Source of the DNA: Fragilaria crotonensis
Lineage: Eukaryota > Bacillariophyta > Fragilariophyceae > Fragilariales > Fragilariaceae
Direction of reading: 5' to 3'
NCBI GenBank assembly: GCA_022925895.1
Contig: JAKSYS010000295.1
Span: 1-64,000 of the forward strand
Length of the DNA stretch: 64,000 nt
Each line of letters begins with the position of its first letter. The stretch's first letter is position 1. The notes under the pieces were generated by a model, which searched no databases, was not told where the DNA came from, and saw only the letters and a program-made list of their open reading frames with translations. Shown here in pieces: positions 37,123 to 49,001 of this stretch. The translations under genes were made by a program, and so were the position numbers.

Positions 37123-38605
37123 CTACAATCGGCAGACATAGGAATTGCTTTGAGTCACGTATCTCACCCAACGATAAGGTGTGTAGCCAGGCATATTCTC
37201 CGCAATTCTGAGGTACCGGACTTGAAGATTGGAAACATTGTACATAGGTATCTCGAATCCCATATTGATGGGTCCAATTTCTCGTCGGATCTGCGTCGTA
37301 CATGCTGAGGAAAGCGTAATCTTTGCTTTGAGAGTCTGCTCCGTCAAACCAGGGAATTTCTTAATTGACCAAACAATCTTCGAGTCTTTTTGGACCCATT
37401 CGGCGCTGTTGGGAGAGGAACCCGGACTGGCGATAACGTTACACGACGCCGCTGCAGTGCATCGTGGAATAGGGATTTCGACCGTTACGTTGGCACCAAA
37501 GTGATTGTTGGGAATCTCAGCTCGAATCATGACCGATAGCTCCAACTTGTCTGGCGCGACTTCTTCTATCGCAGGAAAGATCCTAAAAGGCACTTTGAAT
37601 TCTCCGGTCATGCGGTAGTTGAGAACTACGAATTCGCCATCGGGTGGCACAAATGATATCGTTCGCGCGGAATCAAACTCGATCAAGTTGACGCAGTTGT
37701 TGAAGATGATGTCATCTACCGTAACGGATCCATACTGACCGCTGCCACGTCCGACGACGATCTTCGTTCAAAGCGAGTCGCAATTCTGGGTTTCCGCCAG
37801 GTATGACTTCATTTGGATACATCCATCAATTGTGCTATTGAGGATGTACCCGTTATTCGAAAAAACAATGTTCAGCTTTTCAAGAATATCGACGAAGATT
37901 TCATTCTTCTGGTTGCTGTTGAGATTGTTCTTCCTCCCGTTCGCATTAACGGACGAAATGACTGGTTTGTGAACAGCATTTGCGGAAGCGGTCTTTGGGT
38001 TGACCAAGTTCCCGGTGTTCGTCACAGTTTCGATGACGATAGGCTCATTGTATATGAACGCCTTGAGATTTTCTGTCTCAGTGACTTGCGGATACCCGAA
38101 GTCCATCATCTCATCGAGCAGCTCATACAAGAGGATGAAGTTCTTTCGAATGGCCTCTTCCGATAGTGTACCGCAATAATCCTTGAAAACTTTGGCAATC
38201 GTCGACAAAAGCTTCGGCAGGCAAGAGACGTAAAAAAACAGTTAGGAATGAACAAGTATATAATGGAATTTTCATATTCAACTGAACACCTACCTGAACA
38301 ACTGTAGTTGGGCTAACATTGCGGGCTGTCGAACAGCCGAAGATTAGCCCATTCCTTTGCACGTGAAAGTAACTCAATCCATCTGGCATTATAAAAACAG
38401 GAGGTGCATTTGCTTTTCTCTTTCCTTCTTCCTTTTCTTTAGGGTGGAGATCGTCCCCGTCGACGCCGCCGTAGAATTTAATCTTGCGAAAGAAAGCTTC
38501 CGTGTGACTTCTCTCGTGCGCTCCCACGTCACCACGATCACTGCGATAGTCCTTGGCGATGATTGTATCTCCACGAGGGGAGATAACGAAGAAATTGGAG
38601 ATCAT
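37123..38605 (-). CDS. AP4M1: AP-4 adaptor complex mu subunit
   Basis: The medium subunit of the AP-4 adaptor reads tyrosine-type sorting signals on cargo leaving the trans-Golgi network. Exon 1 is 38605-38294 (start MISNFFVISPRGDTIIAKDY), the intron 38293-38212, and exon 2 38211-37123. The N-terminal longin-like domain includes FFRKIKFYGG and NVSPTTVVQ|LLSTIAKVFKDYCG; the mu-homology domain includes EIFVDILEKLNIVFSNNGYI, then IQMKSYLAGNPELRLALNED and FDSARTISFVPPDGEFVVLN. The end, PYRWVRYVTQSNSYVCRL, matches AP-4 mu rather than AP-1 or AP-2 mu from memory. Two frame changes in exon 2, near 37782 and 37757, fit small indels. The corrected length is about 467 aa, normal for the family. Confidence 0.9.
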
Positions 38606-39132
38606 CTTGGAAGATGGAAGACTATGATAATGATACACGCAAAGTATCACGATGTTGTAATACACTTCGTGCGACGAGTGTACTGGAGTATGTCTATTAC
38701 TGGAGATTAAATTAGAGCCAGAAGTCATTGGAGGATCATTCCAGACTCCAGACTCCTCACTAAAATATGCATATGCATACATGAACGGATGTACACTGTA
38801 CGACTAGTATGTACAACAAGTAGCTTCCAGTGTAGTACTCCGTAGTACAGTAGTAGAGTACTTAGTAACTACTACAGTACTTGTACGTAGTCACCACACT
38901 CTGAGTTTTCCACAACGGTTGCGAAGTACTCCGAGTACTTGTATGTCGGACGCCGGGTACAGTAGGCGGTATGCAACTTGCGCCAACTAATGCATGACAT
39001 ACAACATACAATGCCAAAGTGCATACTATCCCATTTCCTTAATCAGAGTCGTTGTTGGCATCAAACCCTCGCCTTTTTGAACGCTGGATCGGCGTCTGTT
39101 CAAGCTGTGCACACCCTGACATCCGCTCCAAA
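38606..39132. other. divergent promoter region, GTAC-saturated
   Basis: This lies between the outward-facing AP-4 mu and MBD-DDT-WHIM genes. I count 11 GTAC words between 38785 and 38965. No standard promoter element can be assigned. Confidence 0.5.
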
Positions 39133-42100
39133 ATGGCAGACAAGGCAGTCGCAGATGATAAAGAAGTCAAGCGACGGAAGCAAGTCAAGAAAATGACTAA
39201 GATTTTGTCCCGTGCTTGGGACTTGCCTAACAGCGATCCCTTTCAAGAATGTGCCAAGAAGTCCACTGCTGAAGATGTCTTTGACCTGGCTTCTCTGGGG
39301 GAAAACTTAGATACAGGGATCTACAAATACGGTCGGTCGGGATGGGAAAAGTTTGCAAGAGATATCGGTGGTGTTTACAATCGACACATCGAGAGGTAAG
39401 GGTTTGAATTGGAAAGGCTGCAACGTTCGATCAACAACGACTTCCATCCTGTTGTGCGAACCAAGACGAACCCAGGTGCAAAAACACATATGTTACTTTA
39501 CCTGACTTGAATCTTGTTCTATCCTTTATAGAAAAACGAAGTTCGCACCCATTGCAAGAACACACCGCAATGAAGTTTGCGACATGCTGGGCAAGATTGA
39601 TGAATCTCTAGCCAAACAAGCTACGCAGCATTGCCCTTTCGGGGATGACAGCAAAAAGCGGAAGTCCAATTCTGTTGATGACACCAATCGCCGTCCATCC
39701 AAGAAAGCCGACACCAAAAATGGTGCAGACATGACTGTGGTCGAGCGCGAAGCCAAGGCCATGTCGGATCTTGCCAATTACATTGAAGAGGTTGGAGGTA
39801 AGCGTTTTACAAGTAATCTTTTTGTAACGAACATTGATGCATCTAAGTTTCTGTTCCACGAAAGGGAGGCGCTCGCAGCTTGCTGCCTTCAGTTCACGTG
39901 TCACGAAGAAGAGCGATGGTCGATACGATGTCAATTTTTTCTGTGACAATAGACGATATCGATCTATGGTGGAAGTGGCCCGCTTCCTCAACCTTGCGGC
40001 GCAGAAAGACCAAACAGGGAGAAAGTTGGCCACCAATAAGATCCGTCCATCAAGCTCACGAGATGCGGAAGCGGAAAAGCGAAAACTTCGTAAGGAACTA
40101 GACAAATTCATGAAGTCGCACGAAAAGGCAACAAAAGCCCTTGACGACTTTCGGAACGAGCAACTGGAGAAGCAGTATCCCGTAGATGATGACGTCCTCA
40201 ACGAAGAACTTGCCGAGAAGAGCTCGGAGGATCGTACCATCTCGCCGGCGACCTGCCCAGCTGCTCGAACCCCTGATTTAGAAGGATTCCCAGGTATACC
40301 GGACCACTGCATTGCTGATCTGCTGATGGTGTGGGACTTTCTTTGTACATTTAGTAGAGCGCTCAGTCTTCATCCAATTCAGTTGGATGATTTTGTTGCA
40401 GCCTTGACATTCCGTCCGCCCGAACTTGATGCAACTCAACAACCTCCAGTGTACTCGCAGAAGCCCACCTCGCTCTGTTGAAGCTTCTGCTGTCTGATGT
40501 ATCGAGTGACGACTGGTGGTGGAGCATTCTTGATGCTGATGAGCCGAATCAGAGAGAAGAAGGAGACGTCGCTAGCGCCAACGTTGACCCTTTGATGCCG
40601 GTAATTAGGTTGATTTTGGGCGTTATTGTCCGTCGACGAAGACCCGTTGCTCACATCGAGCTGGTTGCAAGCGCTGGAGGAAGTTCGTGCCATTCACGTT
40701 AGCAATGGCAGACAAATCAAGCAGGTGATCAAGACAGCCTCATCGATAGCGGCGAATCGTTGGGTAAAGGCGTATCTCAAGAAGGCCCTGACTGATTGGA
40801 AACCAGACTTCGCGATGTTCGCCAAACGAGCGGCCGTCTGGTTGATGGATAGAGTTAGGGAGGCAAGACCAGAGTTGTACGGCAGGAAAGTCAACACTAA
40901 GTCCGTAGTGCAACAGCGTACAGCAACTATTGACAGGATTGCGATCCTTATGGCGAAGATGGATGACTCTGGAGACGTTGTCGCAGTCGCCGACCTGGAC
41001 TCAGATGATGAGGATGATTCAGATGATGAGTCTGACGACGAAGACGGGGACACTGGTGATTCGAAGAATGATTCTGGAAAGGCAGAAGTGGACGAAAATG
41101 AAGAGCCTGTGAAGACCGCCATTCCTGAAAAGCCGGTCCCGACACTTGTCGACTTGTTGTTGCCTCCTTCGAAGCCACTTCCTGCCTCAGATCTTGTGAA
41201 TTCATTTGCATGGCCTCAGCTTGCTGGTGCTGCTGTCTGCAGAATCCTTCACGGTTACAAGCATATGAGGAACCTGGTCGATGACAAACTTAGGGATTCA
41301 AAGGGGTTGCCACCCATGTCAGTAGGCGAGCGCAAGAAGAGGGAGTCGGAAGCGTCATGCAGAGTTTCGACAGAGTGCACCGCCGTATTTGACTTCGTAT
41401 GTCCAGCTGAAAGTGCATCGGATCGTTTGACCAGAGGCGGCTGGTATCTCGAGCTCTCAACGGTTGAGAAATTGTGTATCCTCAAAATCTTGGTTGATGC
41501 TGCATACGATACAGTGAAAGTCCATGAAGTCGTTGACTGAACTACAAGCAAAGGCATAGTGCAGTAAAGCCCTTGACGCCGAAGAGCGTCGGGCAAAACG
41601 AGAGGCGCGTGAGGAAGCCGCAGCCGCAGATCAAGCAGCTCGTGAGGCTCTGGCTGCTGAAGCGCGAGAGCAGTTTTTAATCAGAAGAGGAACGAATTGC
41701 GAAAGCTCAATCAAAGAACGAACGAATACTCCTATGCGGTTATCGACGAACTGACTGAAGAAGACATCATTGAATCGACGAGGATAGTAAGGCTGAATAT
41801 GCGGCACTCCCTACGCCTCAAAGCTACAACAAAACTGAGGTAAATGTGATGGTGACGAAGATGCAGGAGCAAGCTGCTTTTGATACTCATTCCGTGGTCG
41901 TGATTAGTATGGAAGAGATCGGCGACAGAGATGACGAAGAGCTCCGCGTGAAGGAAAATGAGCTCAAAACGTTTGACGGTGTTGATGTATTCGAGCTTGG
42001 TAGGGAAGCTTCCCGGAGACTTGATCGTTTGCGACGTGAGATTGAGCAGATCCGTGAATCTGAAGACACAATAGGCGAAGTTCGAGATAGCGCGTTGGAA

Positions 42101-43904
42101 CAATTAAGGGAGGCAATCGAGGATGGAACCGTGAAATCTCTCAAAGCTGCCATCCGGGTTGCCAAACAAGCGAAGCTGTGCGGACCAGACGAGTCTACTG
42201 GTGGCGTGTGGACGATCGGCCTTTGCGAGATGCCGCTCTAGAACTCAAGGCAGCTGAACGAAGAAAACGGGTCATAGAAGCAAGAAAGGACCTTGTTGCG
42301 AAAATGAATAAATGCTTCATCAGAACGGAACCCTCGGCCAAGACCGATTTAGAACTGCGTCTGGCATTTCGAGAACGATGGAGTGCCTGCGTGGGTCGAA
42401 GCACAATACCTGCTTGAGAATGGTTCTGGTCGGCTGAATCAACATGAAGGATACGTCGACTTGATGAAACCGTTGAACGAAATCATTCTCGGACAGAGGA
42501 AAAGGAAGTCGACCTGCTCGAGCTTGATACAGATTATGAGACCAAGAGCTCTTTCCTGAGTTTCTCGCGTAAAGAATTTCACAGGTCTGGCCAATCAAAA
42601 TGCCTTGTCAAGCGATACTGGGGCGGTCATGCAACTGAGAAAGCCCTCAAACGTCTTGCGAAAATCTGGACGATCGAGGTATTAGAGAGCGCTGCCTCAA
42701 AACCAATCTCAAAGAGGCCTTGGAGAATTCTGGACTTGCTCGGTCTGCCCCAGACGAAGAAGGTGGCGCTGATGGGGACACAGCGGAATCGTCGCATCGC
42801 CTGTGCTTGTACCTGAAGTAGAAAATCGCTGGAACAGCCATCCGACGCTGATGACGCAGACAACGATGAAGTGTCTCCGGACGAAAAGTTGTTCACAAGT
42901 GGGGACCAGGAGATGTTGACCATGGCAATCAAAGCTTGACTCAGATGAGTCGACAGTCGTATCTTTGAGTCTCGTGGAAGGCATGACAACAGCAATTGGG
43001 TCAAGAGTACGTGTCAGAATGGTTGTTGATCTCAACAAGCAACCTGCCGTGGCACATTATCATATCGGCGTTGTAGTTGGATGGAAGCAGTACGATGATA
43101 TAAATTCGCAGGAGGGTTCTTCAAATACTGGTGTTGTAACCTACCCTCTTTGGAAGACAGTTCTGGATCGCGGTGGAGGAGAGATCTTCCTGACTAGCAC
43201 AGAGTTGATTGAGAGCATCTGCCGCTACAAGAAGTGGAAGGACAACGACAAGGGTTATTTCGAACACGATGCCGCTTTCCTGAGCTACCGGAACTCGATA
43301 GGTCGTCACTGCGGGAAGGCCGCCGACGCGGGTCTGTCGGCTACCCCGATGTATCTTGCTCGCCTTATGGTCAGGCGTGAGCAAGAACTGTACAATCCAC
43401 TCAAGGCTCTGTGCTATGACAACAATTGGGGGGGAAAGAGTGGAGCACGGAATTTGTGGATAACATTTATGAGGGATGATTGCTACGACTTTCAGGGTGC
43501 GATGCGCGGCCTTCTGACCCTCGAGAGTGCTTTGCTTGAACTTACAGGTGGGTTCCCTGATACGATGGTCCCATCTAATCGAGATGCCGGCAGCATTCTA
43601 TCCGATCACAATGCTCGCTTCGATGTAGAATTGGAGTCTATCGACAAAGATGTGAAGACTTTGTGGAATTCACGGCAAAGTCGCGATATATTCCTCGAGA
43701 TAGTCAACACCTGCACAAGCACAGGGTCCTTGCCCTGCTCTCGATCTGCTGTGCCGAAACTGTTGGGCCTTTGTCGACGCAAGTACCACCAAGCAGAAAG
43801 GACGCAGCGACAGAGTTTCGGGCTATGAAGCAGGAGGTTCGAGCATGAGGACGACCTGAAGAATGAATGCTTGGCAACAGGCCAATCAGCATGACTGGTA
43901 CTAA
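39133..43904 (+). CDS. MBD/TAM-DDT-WHIM chromatin-remodelling subunit, frame-broken
   Basis: This looks like an accessory subunit of an ISWI-type remodeller (BAZ/WSTF-like group), nuclear. Exon 1 is 39133-39395 and exon 2 39532-39797; exon 3 starts at 39879 or 39893. Domains in order: a methyl-CpG-binding/TAM-like segment (RVTKKSDGRYDVNFFCDNRR, about 39900-39995), a coiled coil, a DDT domain (IPDHCIADLLMVWDFLCTFS then HLALLKLLLSD, about 40297-40505), WHIM-like segments with an acidic Asp/Glu run (about 41000-41110) and LSTVEKLCILKILVDAAYD, a coiled coil (about 41850-42330), and a C-terminal part NLWITFMRDDCYDFQGAMRG ending RMNAWQQANQHDWY at the TAA at 43902. Frame changes are frequent (near 39880, 40452, 40615, 41545, 41690, 42230, 42420-42960, 43730). 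Sense is kept throughout, so I favour sequence error over decay, but a pseudogene is possible. Confidence 0.72.
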
Positions 43905-46005
43905 GCGTATGAGATGTTAAGAAAATGGGCTACAAATCGGCGACCCTTAGATGTCTTACAATTTACGACTCTCAATTTTCCCTGCAAGTTGGCACTTACA
44001 ACTATGGCAAGCATTCATGTGCTCCACCTGAATCTGCAATCATGAATTCATGATGGCGGCAGCCTGGCACGTCTTTACGACAATCTCTCTCTGATCTCTC
44101 ACCTTCAAGCAAGATACCAGCAACACGACAGTGCATGGTGGTTACGCGAGTTTGGACCATAGAATACTTGTACAAAAGTACGGAAATTCCACCGAAGTGG
44201 TATTATGTAGGGGAGTGTAACGGGGGTCCCCGTATAATTTTACTGTACTCTAATTTTGGGGTGGGTATAATTTAGGTAATTTTTGTTGCACAAGTGGCGC
44301 TGAGAGTGGATTTTTTCCTTCGTAGAGCCTCCTATTAAAAATCCACTATTCCACTTGTACTGGATCTCAACATCCTACGCGCATTTTGTTCACAGTACTC
44401 CGATCATAAAGGATTATATTGGCACCACTGTCATCATCTGCATCATCACCCTCATTGTCATAAGCAACTGATCTTGTTGAATACAACAACCACCCTGTTG
44501 GGATGTTTTTGGGATGCTGTTTAGTTTGATGGTGGCTGAGGTCATGATGAATTGCTGCCTTGGTTAGTAGATGGAATCCGAGTTAAGATGTTGGTCGGCA
44601 TCTATGTTGGTGCATGGGTTGCTTGAGGCAACTGCAGGCCTGTCAACAACATGTTTTGCGCTGTTTACGGAGGCTTCATTGGAGAAGTCATGGACGTACT
44701 GGTTTGTAAGAATGAAGTGGTTTTCAGGCTGGTTGGTCCATTGGTTGCATTGGAAGCATTGAGCAAGATGTTGGCTGGCGGCATCAAAGTTGGTGCAACC
44801 AATCCGCCGCCCACAAACCAGCAGCTCACGTATGCAGTCTCAACAACATACCCAACAACAAGAAGCAAGTATTGATGGAGATGCCAGGTAAATGGTGGAC
44901 TTCTCTGTCAGAGCAACCGTGGATTGCTGGTTGTTGTGATGGCAAAGGCATCAGTAATTTGGAATTGGTTGTACGGCTGTTCTCCGAAGTTTTGTTGGTA
45001 TGTTATCATTGCTGGGCATACTGTCAGGACTGCATAGGACTGGTTTACAGGCATGCTGGTTGGTGATGTTGTTGGAATGCCATCAAGGAGATGGGGCGTC
45101 ATCACAAGCTGCAAACTTGAATTGCCATGGCTACCCTGCCTAAGGACTGCAATTGAGTGAAATGGCCACATCTAGAGATGTTTAGTTGCTACTTGTTGGG
45201 TTGTGGTGAGCAATCATCAAAGGTAAAGGTAAACTGCAATGTAAGCTAATTGATAACAACATCTATCCGGATAGTCAGCGTTCAGAGTCCGCCATAGATT
45301 TCGTTTTATTCTTCACGTTAAAAATACTGTACTGGAGTATGTACTTAGAACTCCGTAGCCGTAGCACAGTAGGCAATAAACCGTACGACCTGTAATCGAG
45401 CAACACTTGAATGCACGACATCACGACCCCTTATCACGTGGTGGTACTGAGAGTGGAATTAAAAAGGACTACTATCACAGTACAAGTACCTTTCTTTTGT
45501 ATGTATCATATGCATAGGCCAAGGGTACGACGTACACGTAACATGTACGGTATGCATACCTGTACTCCGAGTACGAGTACGAGGGCTTGCCGATTGCCGA
45601 GTGCCAATGCATCCGGAATCCTGAGACCGGACCTCACAGTCTACAGTCTACAAAAACCACCGGCATCACTACTAGCCTATAATACCGGACGTACAAATAC
45701 TATGCGAGATGTGAGTGCATGTTCTGTGTGGCGTTCAGTGTAGCTTGGTACTCCGAGAACAATGATTCCATACCAGTATCATATTCGCTAGAGTACTACG
45801 GTACTATGTGCCCTACACGGTTGATTTATTCTTGCTTCATGAAAATTATAAGTACAGTACGTTGTATACCTTGTACTCCAGTACTCCAGTACATGTCTGT
45901 ATAGATAAATAAAACTCTATCCCTACCATTACTACCGGTAGTAGTAGTACTGTAGAGTGCCATTCCTCTCCAGTTTCGCAGCCTATTTCACTCGAAGTTA
46001 GCGGG
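43905..46005. other. intergenic, no gene seen
   Basis: From 44.2 to 45.2 kb the sequence has a smoother, protein-like composition in several frames without a recognisable product, as in other probable repeat debris here. 45.3-46.0 kb is GTAC-rich. The end contains the upstream region of the DPM1 gene. Confidence 0.45.
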
Positions 46006-46800
46006 ATGCAGGATACTGTACCAGTCGCAGGTCGCAGGTCGCAGTTCGCAGTTCACAGCTGTCCACACGATCCTTGCAAACGGTCGACGATGCTGTATTC
46101 TGTTATCCTTCCGACGTACAACGAACGCGAGAACTTGCCCATTATCTTCTACTTAATCGACAAGTATCTATGCCAAGCTTCTTTGAAGTATGAAGTGGTC
46201 ATAGTCGACGACTCCAGTCCAGATGGGACCTTGGCCGTGGCGCAAGCCATTCAGAAGTCCTTTGGCGAAGAAAAGGTTGCTATTGTATCTCGCAAGGGCA
46301 AGCTTGGCCTTGGTACGGCGTACTCTGCTGGCCTCAAAGTTGCAAAAGGAGATCGCATCATTCTCATGGATGCTGATCTGTCTCATCATCCCAAGTTTAT
46401 CCCAGAGATGGTCAAGAAGATGGACGCTGACAAGGTTGACATTGTGACAGGAACGAGGTACATTCAGGGCGGAGGCGTGTATGGGTGGGATTTGTTTCGA
46501 AAGTTAACGTCAAGAACGGCAAACTTTTTGGCCGACTTTTTGCTGAACCCTAAAGTGTCAGACCTGACTGGCAGCTTCCGATTGTATCGTCGGCAGGCGC
46601 TAGAGGAGATCTTGCCTAGGATTACTTGCACGGGCTATGCCTTTCAGATGGAAATTGCTGTCAGGGCAAGAAAAGATAATATGACAATTGCGGAGGTTCC
46701 CATAACCTTCGTCGATCGGATCTATGGCGAGAGCAAACTCGGTCCAAAAGAGATCATGCTGTACCTCAAGGGACTCGTTAAATTGTTTTTCACTACGTAG
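46006..46800 (+). CDS. DPM1: dolichol-phosphate mannosyltransferase catalytic subunit
   Basis: This GT2-family enzyme transfers mannose from GDP-mannose to dolichol phosphate at the cytosolic face of the ER, feeding N-glycans, GPI anchors and O-mannose. The single exon encodes the full family core: [20 protein letters not shown], the nucleotide-binding [34 protein letters not shown], the metal-binding [14 protein letters not shown] (DAD), [19 protein letters not shown], and [18 protein letters not shown]. It ends [18 protein letters not shown] without a C-terminal membrane helix, so it is the human-type short form, which needs partner subunits for membrane anchoring. The long frame opens at ATG 46006, but the conserved part starts at ATG 46090; between them lies a tandem 'gcaggtc' repeat, so 46090 (236 aa) is the likelier start. 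The frame is unbroken. Confidence 0.95.
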   Translation: MQDTVPVAGRRSQFAVHSCPHDPCKRSTMLYSVILPTYNERENLPIIFYLIDKYLCQASLKYEVVIVDDSSPDGTLAVAQAIQKSFGEEKVAIVSRKGKLGLGTAYSAGLKVAKGDRIILMDADLSHHPKFIPEMVKKMDADKVDIVTGTRYIQGGGVYGWDLFRKLTSRTANFLADFLLNPKVSDLTGSFRLYRRQALEEILPRITCTGYAFQMEIAVRARKDNMTIAEVPITFVDRIYGESKLGPKEIMLYLKGLVKLFFTT

Positions 46801-48765
46801 AGCAGGTACAAGTACATTGTCATGTTAAGATACACATAGGTATACATCGTCCTCGCACCTACAAGTAGGGATATTCAAGTGTCGTGACTAAGTTTGTGGT
46901 GCCGCTATAAAATCACGTAAACGAGAAATAATCGTATATGTTTGCCCGAGTTTTCGACTCCTTGGACAAGAACCCATCCGCCACTTCCCATCCTCAAATA
47001 AGCCCCACCTCCGTGTGCTTGTCAAGCTTGACAATTCTGTCACCAATTCTAACTCTTTCATCAATACACATACCTGACGTGTCCAAGTGGTCTACAAGCT
47101 CAAGTTCAAGAGATGTAATTCCGTTCCAATTGTCACTGTTAGGTACCGAATCGTAATCTTTGATCAAATCACCCCACAAAGCCTCCACATGGTGAAGAAA
47201 CTTGATGTCTGAGGAACCAAGGCGCCGTTGCATGGTTTCAATCTGTTGTTATTGTAATTCGGCAAGCCAGCTACAAAACTCCTTTGCGAGACCTGAATGA
47301 AGGGGGGATTGAATGACACCGATTGAACCAATCGATGCCTTTGCGAGCGTCATTCCCATGTCATTTCGCAATCGACACCACTGTCTGTGTACCTTCGAAT
47401 GGAGCCGAAAGGTCACTTCAAGCCTTCGTGGCATATTGTTCTAATAGTATGCGCGGTCTCGATGTGAGCAGATAAGAAATACCACGGCTTCCCGAACCAA
47501 CATTGTCGTGCCTCCAGCGCAGGGAAGAAAGGACCAACTCGGAGGGTCAGCACAACGGCAGTGGAAGGTTCATGCAACTGACGCTTCCATCGCTATCGCT
47601 AGCGCCGTTTAGAGCGGCATCTTCTGTTAGGATGGAACTCGCTGTTTTGTGTTTATTGATCGCATCCCAATCGAGGTTTCTGCACATGTGACGACGTCTT
47701 ACGAGCCATGCACTTTCACAACCTTAATGTGTTGGTCTTGTCGCCTCTGGGGTGGCATTTAGTTTGATATGTATCTTATGCATAGGCACGAGCTGCTGCG
47801 TCCTTACAGTGGTATCCACGTACATGATTGAATTTGGGACCAGCGTTCCAGAGACGGCTGTTCCTTGACAACATAGACGACGCAGAAACAATCAGCAATG
47901 ATCGAAAACGCTGAAACACAAGCGTATCCACTCGGCTCAAATATGTAATGCTGTTCAACACCAGAAATTCTGGGTAGATCTGTTGTCCCGCTTTTGCTGC
48001 GGCGAATTTCGCTTGGAAGGGAGAGGTACGACGGTACGACATTCACTACTGAGAACGGGAAAGGCTCATGCAAATATGCCAACTGGAAAACGAGAAGGAA
48101 TCCAAGAAAGCAGCCCCAACAATGATGAATCAACGAACGTCGTTGCGGACCTTACAAACGATGTAGGAGAAGATCTGAAAGGCTGGAATCATATCTCCAT
48201 GAATATCACGGTCATTCGGTGATGCAAAGAAACAACCTTTGGAATGACGGTGGAATGTGAATGAGATGAGACGAGTCCATCGTACGAATCAGTAGTGTGA
48301 ACAGCGAACGACAGAAGGCATCAATTATACATAGCCGATCATGGGTTAAGGGAGTTGGATCCTTGTCGGGTGATTATCATCATGATAGACAAGGACTTGG
48401 TGGTTTCGATTTTTTATTTTGAAGTTGAGCGCTAAACGCTAAACTACTGCAGCGGTACTCTAGTACTTGTACCTGGTATTGTACTCTCTTTCGGTAGTAC
48501 TGGTGTGTTCGAATGAGAAACACTTGAGTACTTGTACTCGAGGTAGAGATAGATGTACTTGTACCAGGTACCAGGTACATACTGTGTGTCTTGCAGATAA
48601 GACTCTAGAGTAGTATATCATATCTAATTTCGGGAATGCCACGCAGAAACACCTTTCTAATATATTCATATGTATATGATACAATCGGTGTTCTCGAGAC
48701 TCGAGTGCCCAGAGTATACCAATCATATTGCATCGTATGTCCATGTCGTATTGTTCCACGTATGT
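46801..48765. other. intergenic, mostly unassigned
   Basis: Apart from the doubtful minus-strand frame listed at 46994-47434, I see no gene. Several 60-100 codon frames overlap at 47.5-48.2 kb on both strands without a recognisable product. GTAC and 'ggtaccaggtac' words cluster at 48450-48580. Confidence 0.45.
46994..47434 (-). pseudogene. possible small gene interrupted by one in-frame stop
   Basis: From ATG 47434 a minus-strand frame runs 147 codons to a stop at 46994, interrupted only by TAA at 47251-47249. Before it the frame reads MPRRLEVTFRLHSKVHRQWC and FCSWLAELQ; after it QQIETMQRRLGSSDIKFLHH and LELELVDHLDTSGMC. Composition is protein-like and hydrophilic. I recognise no family. It could be a decayed gene, a gene with a sequence error at the stop, or chance. 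Confidence 0.3.
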
Positions 48766-48985
48766 CAATAGCGACCTAAGGAATTATGACCGACGATGAC
48801 CGAAAATTAGGAACGGCCCTAGTTTTGCACCCAGCCGAGTTAACTGTTAACCCGTGTAATGGTGGCTTCCTATAGGCTATACGAAGCCACCATTACACGG
48901 GTTAACAGTTAACTCGGCTGGGTGCAAAACTAGGCCGTTTCCAATTTTCGGTCATCCTCGGTCATAATTCCTTTGGTCGCTATTG
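48766..48985. repeat. near-perfect 220-bp hairpin (fold-back MITE-like)
   Basis: Two arms of about 105 bases form an inverted repeat around a loop of roughly 10 bases ('ctataggctat'). Both ends read CAATAGCGACC inward. The inner 55 bases of each arm, including cacccagccgagttaactgt and taacccgtgtaatggtggct, are identical; the outer half has about six differences. No reading frame is plausible and no clear target duplication flanks it. It lies 310 bp upstream of the acetate-transporter start. Confidence 0.85.
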
Positions 48986-49001
48986 TACTGCTCAATCGAC
49001 A

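Noticed and set aside
38606-38782. N-terminal extension of the AP-4 mu frame upstream of MISNFF.
   Set aside because: The family starts at M-I-S-x-F-F; the upstream stretch is GTAC-rich intergenic DNA that happens to be open.
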